10,254 bases of DNA, taken from contig QMOC01000039.1 of NCBI GenBank assembly GCA_003648085.1, forward strand, positions 1-10,254, given 5' to 3'. Below, one piece after another: positions 6,651-10,254 of this stretch. This DNA comes from Chloroflexota bacterium (lineage in GTDB: Bacteria; Chloroflexota; Anaerolineae; B4-G1). The position numbers and the translations under genes are program-made. The first letter of the stretch is position 1, and each line of letters starts with the position of its first letter. The notes under the pieces are model-generated. The model was given only the letters and a program-made list of their open reading frames with translations. It made no database searches and was not told where the DNA came from.

Positions 6651-6707
6651 GAACTTGTACCCAGGGCATGTGGCCTGTCGAAATTGTGATTGGGGAATGA
6701 GCAAGTA

Positions 6708-9700
6708 GTGTACTGGCAGTTGACACCCTATACATTGCTTTTGCTCGCAGCAGCAGCAATATCGGCTGCCTTGGCGCTCTTCGCATGGCGGCGCCACTCG
6801 GCGCCCGGTGCAATGCCCCTGGCATTGCTCATGCTGGCCGTGGCCGTGTGGTCGCTGGGGTATGCGCTGGAACTGGGAAGCGCTGACTTGCCAACCCAGG
6901 TCTTCTGGGCCAAGGTCGAGTACCTGGGCATCGTCAGCGGGCCAGTGATGTGGCTGGCCTTTGTGCTCCAATACTCCGGCCGGGAAAAGTGGCTCACGCG
7001 CCGCAACAGGGTCCTGTTAGCCATTATACCCCTTGTCACGTTGTTGCTGGTCTGGACCAACGACACCCACGGCCTGATCTGGAGCAACATCGGCCAGGAT
7101 ACCAGCAGTCCGTTCTTGGTACTGGATTTGACTTACGGTGCGGGGTTCTGGATCAATTGGGTGTACTCCTACCTGTTGCTTCTGCTCGGTACACTGCTGC
7201 TCATTCAGACGCTCCTCCGTTCGTTGTACCTGTACCGTGGGCAATTGATTGCCTTGCTGATTGGCGCGCTGGCGCCGTGGATCGGGAACGCGCTCTACGT
7301 CTCCGGCTTGAATCCATTTCCGCATCTGGACCTAACGCCTTTCGCTTTCACCCTCTCCGGCCTGGCGGTAGCCTGGGGCCTCTTTCGGTATCGCTTGTTA
7401 GATATCGTGCCGGTGGCACGTGATGCCGTCGTTGAGGGTATGAGCGATGGGGTGATTGTGCTGGACGCGCAGAACCGCATCGTGGACCTCAACCCGGCCG
7501 CACAACGCATCATCGGTCGCCCACGCGCAGGTGTGATTGGGCAGCCGGCCCCTCAGGTGCTATCCGATCAGCCCGACCTGATCGAGCGCTACCTTGACGT
7601 GGCAGAGGCGCAGGCAGAGATTGTCCTGGGCGAGGGTGAGGCGCAGCGTGTTTATGATTTGCGTATCTCACCTCTGCATAGCCAGCGCGGTCGGCCCACC
7701 GGCCGGCTGGTCGTTTTGCGTGACATCACCGAGCGCAAGCAGGCGGAGAAGGAGATCCGCTGGCGGGCGGAGATGATGGCCGCCCTCCACGAGACGGCGC
7801 TGGACCTGGTCGCCCAGCGGGCCTTGCCCGACTTACTACAGGCCATCGTGGCCCGGGCCACGGGCTTGTTGAAGGCTAAGCAAGGTGCCATTTACTTTTA
7901 CCGGCCGGCTACCGACGATCTGGAACTCACCCTGACGTACAACCTGGATCCAGACCTCATCGGGGTCGTGCTTAAGCGCGGGGAGGGGCTTTCGGGCAAG
8001 GTCCTGGAGACCGGTCGGCCGATGGCTGTGGACGATTACAGCCACTGGGAGGGCCGATCTGCCCAGTACGAGGGGATCGGTTTTACCGCCTGCGTCGCCG
8101 TGCCCATCTCCTGGGGCGGCCATCTGCTGGGGGTGCTCAACCTGCTGGACGACGCTCCGCGCACCTTCTCCTCCGCCGACATCACTTTATTGGAGCACTT
8201 CACCCCTCTGGCTGCCGCCGCTCTGGAACAGACGCGATTGCTGGAAGAGGAGCGAGCCCGGCGGCGTGAGGCGGAGACGTTGCGAGAGGCAACAGCAGCG
8301 GTTACCGAGACCCTGAGCCTGAACGAGAGGTTGAAGCGCATCCTGGAGCAACTGGATCGGGTGGTGCCCTATGATAGCGCGTCGGTGCAACTGCTGCGGG
8401 ATGGTTACCTGGAAATCGTGGGCGGGCGGGGATTTCCTGAGCCGGAGGCGGTCATCGGGCTGAGGTTCCCTGTGCCCGGCGATAATCCCAACACGATGGT
8501 CGTCCTCGAGCGAAGACCGGTCATCTTGGCCGATGTCCAGGCTTCTCACCCGCCCTTTCGCGAGCCACCTCACAGCCATATTCGCTCGTGGCTGGGGGTG
8601 CCTTTAATCGTCCAAGACAGGGTGATCGGGATACTGGCTGTAGACAGCGTCGAGTTGGATCATTTCGATGAAGGGCATATCCGATTGGTCACTCCCTTCG
8701 CCAACCAGGTGGCCATGGCCATCGAAAATGCCCGGCTCTACGAAGAGGCTCGGCAGCGAGCGGCGGAACTGAGAATCCTTTACGAGGTGGCCGCGGCAGC
8801 GATGACCTCGGTCCACCTGGACGAGATACTCAGCCGCACTATGCTCGCGCTGCAAGAGACCCTGCGGCCGGATGACATCGCCATCCTGCTGGTGGAGCCG
8901 GAGACGAACGAATTGGTCATCCGTGCCTCCACCGGCTTCCCCGGCGGGCCGAAATTAGTGCGCCGTTTCATCGGCGTGGGCATCCCCGGCTGGGTGGTGC
9001 AGACCGGGCAGCCGGTCCTCCTGGCGGATGTGCGCGAGGACAAACGTTACCATGCCTGCGACCCCGACACCCGCTCCGAGTTATGCGTGCCGTTGCAGGT
9101 CGGCGAGCGGGTCATCGGCGCGCTTAACCTGGAGAGCCGCCGCCTGGCTGCCTTCAGCGAGGAGGATCTCCATCTCGTCTCTATCCTGGCCGGCAACCTG
9201 GCGGCCGTCATCGAGAACGCCCGGCTTTACGAGGAAAGCCAGCGCCGCCTGCGGGAAATGAACTCGCTGCTGAGGATCAGCCGGGATGTCACCGCCACCT
9301 TGGAACTCAACGAGGTACTGCGCCGGGTTATCGAGATCGCCATAGCCACCATCGGTCCTGCCGAAAAGGGGACGCTGCATCTCCTGGATGAAGGTCAGAA
9401 AGAACTGACGGTGCGGGCCAGTGTTGGCTTCAGCCCTGCGACCGTTGCCGCGGCTCGCTTCAAGCCCGGCGAAGGGTACACCGGTTGGGTCTTCGCTCAT
9501 CAACAACCGCTCATCATCGGTAACGTCAAGGCCGACCCGCGCACCAAGCCCATTGACCTGCCGGAAGTGCACGAGGAGAAATCCGCCCTTTGTGTCCCCC
9601 TCATCGTCCGAGGCAGAGCCATCGGCACTTTGACATTGGACAACGTCACCCGATACGACGCCTTTACTTCCGATCATCTGGACTTGTTGACCATCTTCGC

Positions 9701-10254
9701 CAACCAGGCGGCTGTGGCCATCGAGAACGCCCGGCTCTACAAGCAGGCACAGCAGGAGATCGCCGAACGCAGGCGGGCGGAGGAGGTGTTGCGCCAATAC
9801 ACGGCCGAACTGGAAGCGCGCAATGAGGAATTGGACGCCTTCGCCCACACCGTGGCCCACGACCTTAAGAACCCGGTGGCTCTCGTCATCGGCTTTGCCG
9901 AGGCGTTGGAGAGGGAGGATTACACTACGCTGTCGGATGATGAATTGCGTCACTATCTGCATACGATTGCGCACAATGTGCGCAAGATGAGCAGTATCAT
10001 TGAGGGGTTACTGCTGCTGGCCGAAGCGCGCACGGCGGAAGTGACGATGGAGCCACTGGACACGGCAAGGCTCGTTGTCGAAGCCCAGCGGCGGTTGGCC
10101 GATATGATCGAGGAATACAAGGCTGAGATCGTCCTGCCCGAAACCTGGCCGATGGCACTGGGTTACGGCCCGTGGGTTGAAGAGGTGTGGGTCAACTACC
10201 TCAGCAACGCCATCAAGTACGGCGGCCGGCCGCCGCGCGTGGAACTGGGCGCGA
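6708..10254 (+). CDS. Sensor histidine kinase: 7TM-PAS-GAF(x4)-HisKA-HATPase, 3' end outside window
   Basis: A membrane-bound two-component kinase expected to autophosphorylate on His and pass phosphate to a response regulator not seen here. At least 1182 residues are open without a stop. Residues 1-220 hold seven hydrophobic segments (near 6-26, 33-53, 66-88, 97-113, 138-160, 168-187, 198-217), as in the 7TM histidine-kinase sensor domain. A PAS domain (about 239-345) contains DGVIVLDAQNRIVDLNPAA and ends RDITERKQAE. Four GAF domains follow at about 359-507, 525-680, 688-845 and 851-1008; the last three each end in IENARLY. A coiled coil (about 1008-1043) leads to the H-box VAHDLKNPV with H1051. 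The window stops in the ATPase domain just after the N-box NYLSNAIKYGG (N1163, N1167). The start is GTG at 6708, with gggga at 6692-6696 as a weak ribosome site; TTG at 6690 is the only other in-frame choice after a TGA at 6687. The ligand is unknown. Confidence 0.93.
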   Translation, partial: MYWQLTPYTLLLLAAAAISAALALFAWRRHSAPGAMPLALLMLAVAVWSLGYALELGSADLPTQVFWAKVEYLGIVSGPVMWLAFVLQYSGREKWLTRRNRVLLAIIPLVTLLLVWTNDTHGLIWSNIGQDTSSPFLVLDLTYGAGFWINWVYSYLLLLLGTLLLIQTLLRSLYLYRGQLIALLIGALAPWIGNALYVSGLNPFPHLDLTPFAFTLSGLAVAWGLFRYRLLDIVPVARDAVVEGMSDGVIVLDAQNRIVDLNPAAQRIIGRPRAGVIGQPAPQVLSDQPDLIERYLDVAEAQAEIVLGEGEAQRVYDLRISPLHSQRGRPTGRLVVLRDITERKQAEKEIRWRAEMMAALHETALDLVAQRALPDLLQAIVARATGLLKAKQGAIYFYRPATDDLELTLTYNLDPDLIGVVLKRGEGLSGKVLETGRPMAVDDYSHWEGRSAQYEGIGFTACVAVPISWGGHLLGVLNLLDDAPRTFSSADITLLEHFTPLAAAALEQTRLLEEERARRREAETLREATAAVTETLSLNERLKRILEQLDRVVPYDSASVQLLRDGYLEIVGGRGFPEPEAVIGLRFPVPGDNPNTMVVLERRPVILADVQASHPPFREPPHSHIRSWLGVPLIVQDRVIGILAVDSVELDHFDEGHIRLVTPFANQVAMAIENARLYEEARQRAAELRILYEVAAAAMTSVHLDEILSRTMLALQETLRPDDIAILLVEPETNELVIRASTGFPGGPKLVRRFIGVGIPGWVVQTGQPVLLADVREDKRYHACDPDTRSELCVPLQVGERVIGALNLESRRLAAFSEEDLHLVSILAGNLAAVIENARLYEESQRRLREMNSLLRISRDVTATLELNEVLRRVIEIAIATIGPAEKGTLHLLDEGQKELTVRASVGFSPATVAAARFKPGEGYTGWVFAHQQPLIIGNVKADPRTKPIDLPEVHEEKSALCVPLIVRGRAIGTLTLDNVTRYDAFTSDHLDLLTIFANQAAVAIENARLYKQAQQEIAERRRAEEVLRQYTAELEARNEELDAFAHTVAHDLKNPVALVIGFAEALEREDYTTLSDDELRHYLHTIAHNVRKMSSIIEGLLLLAEARTAEVTMEPLDTARLVVEAQRRLADMIEEYKAEIVLPETWPMALGYGPWVEEVWVNYLSNAIKYGGRPPRVELGA

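Noticed and set aside
6697..6710. Tiny frame ATG-AGC-AAG-TAG overlapping the kinase GTG by one base, as a possible leader peptide
   Set aside because: A three-codon frame is easily found by chance and nothing else supports translation of it.
9081..9974. Open frame of 297 codons on the - strand opposite the kinase
   Set aside because: It is fully antisense to the GAF3-GAF4-HisKA region, whose domain motifs are clear on the + strand. It arises from codon bias.

Overview
The window looks like a stretch of bacterial chromosome. The core is the nusG-rplK-rplA-rplJ-rplL ribosomal protein cluster (1-3311, + strand). A convergent calcium-type P-type ATPase follows (3523-6330, - strand). A divergent gene for a very large membrane sensor histidine kinase runs off the right edge (6708-10254, + strand). 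Fairly high GC, a 7TM-PAS-multi-GAF kinase and many short palindromic intergenic repeats suggest Chloroflexota, perhaps an Anaerolineae-like lineage. That placement is an inference from general character, not from a marker-gene comparison.

Region 1 (1-3311): NusG is cut at its 5' end. L11, L1, L10 and L7/L12 are complete and have good Shine-Dalgarno sites. The 425-bp gap between rplA and rplJ is the most layered part of the window. It holds a 79-bp palindromic element, then a recognisable L10 leader RNA with a terminator-like hairpin (the expected autoregulatory site for rplJL), then three 50-bp tandem units that each encode two hairpins, and finally a near-perfect Shine-Dalgarno before a TTG start. 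rpoB, the usual next gene, is not downstream of rplL.

Region 2 (3312-3522): this convergent gap is largely filled by a 150-bp MITE-like element. It has 17/18-bp terminal inverted repeats and a perfect 8-bp flanking direct repeat that includes the rplL stop codon. It shares a 71-bp core (two mismatches) with the element upstream of rplJ. The two copies lie in the same orientation and bracket rplJ-rplL.

Region 3 (3523-6330): a complete 935-residue P2-type ATPase with all the catalytic motifs and the residues that form both Ca2+ sites in SERCA-type pumps.

Region 4 (6331-6707): a divergent control region. A TATAAT promoter with an extended -10 reads left into the ATPase, and a TTGACT-17-TATACT promoter reads right into the kinase. 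Between them is a cluster of at least four hairpin-forming palindromes and no gene.

Region 5 (6708-10254): a kinase with seven N-terminal membrane helices, one PAS domain, four tandem GAF domains, a coiled coil, an H-box and the start of an ATPase domain. It is truncated by the window edge.

I see no new defence or metabolic system. The strongest unusual signal is the set of small non-autonomous insertions and hairpin arrays placed around the rplJL regulatory region.
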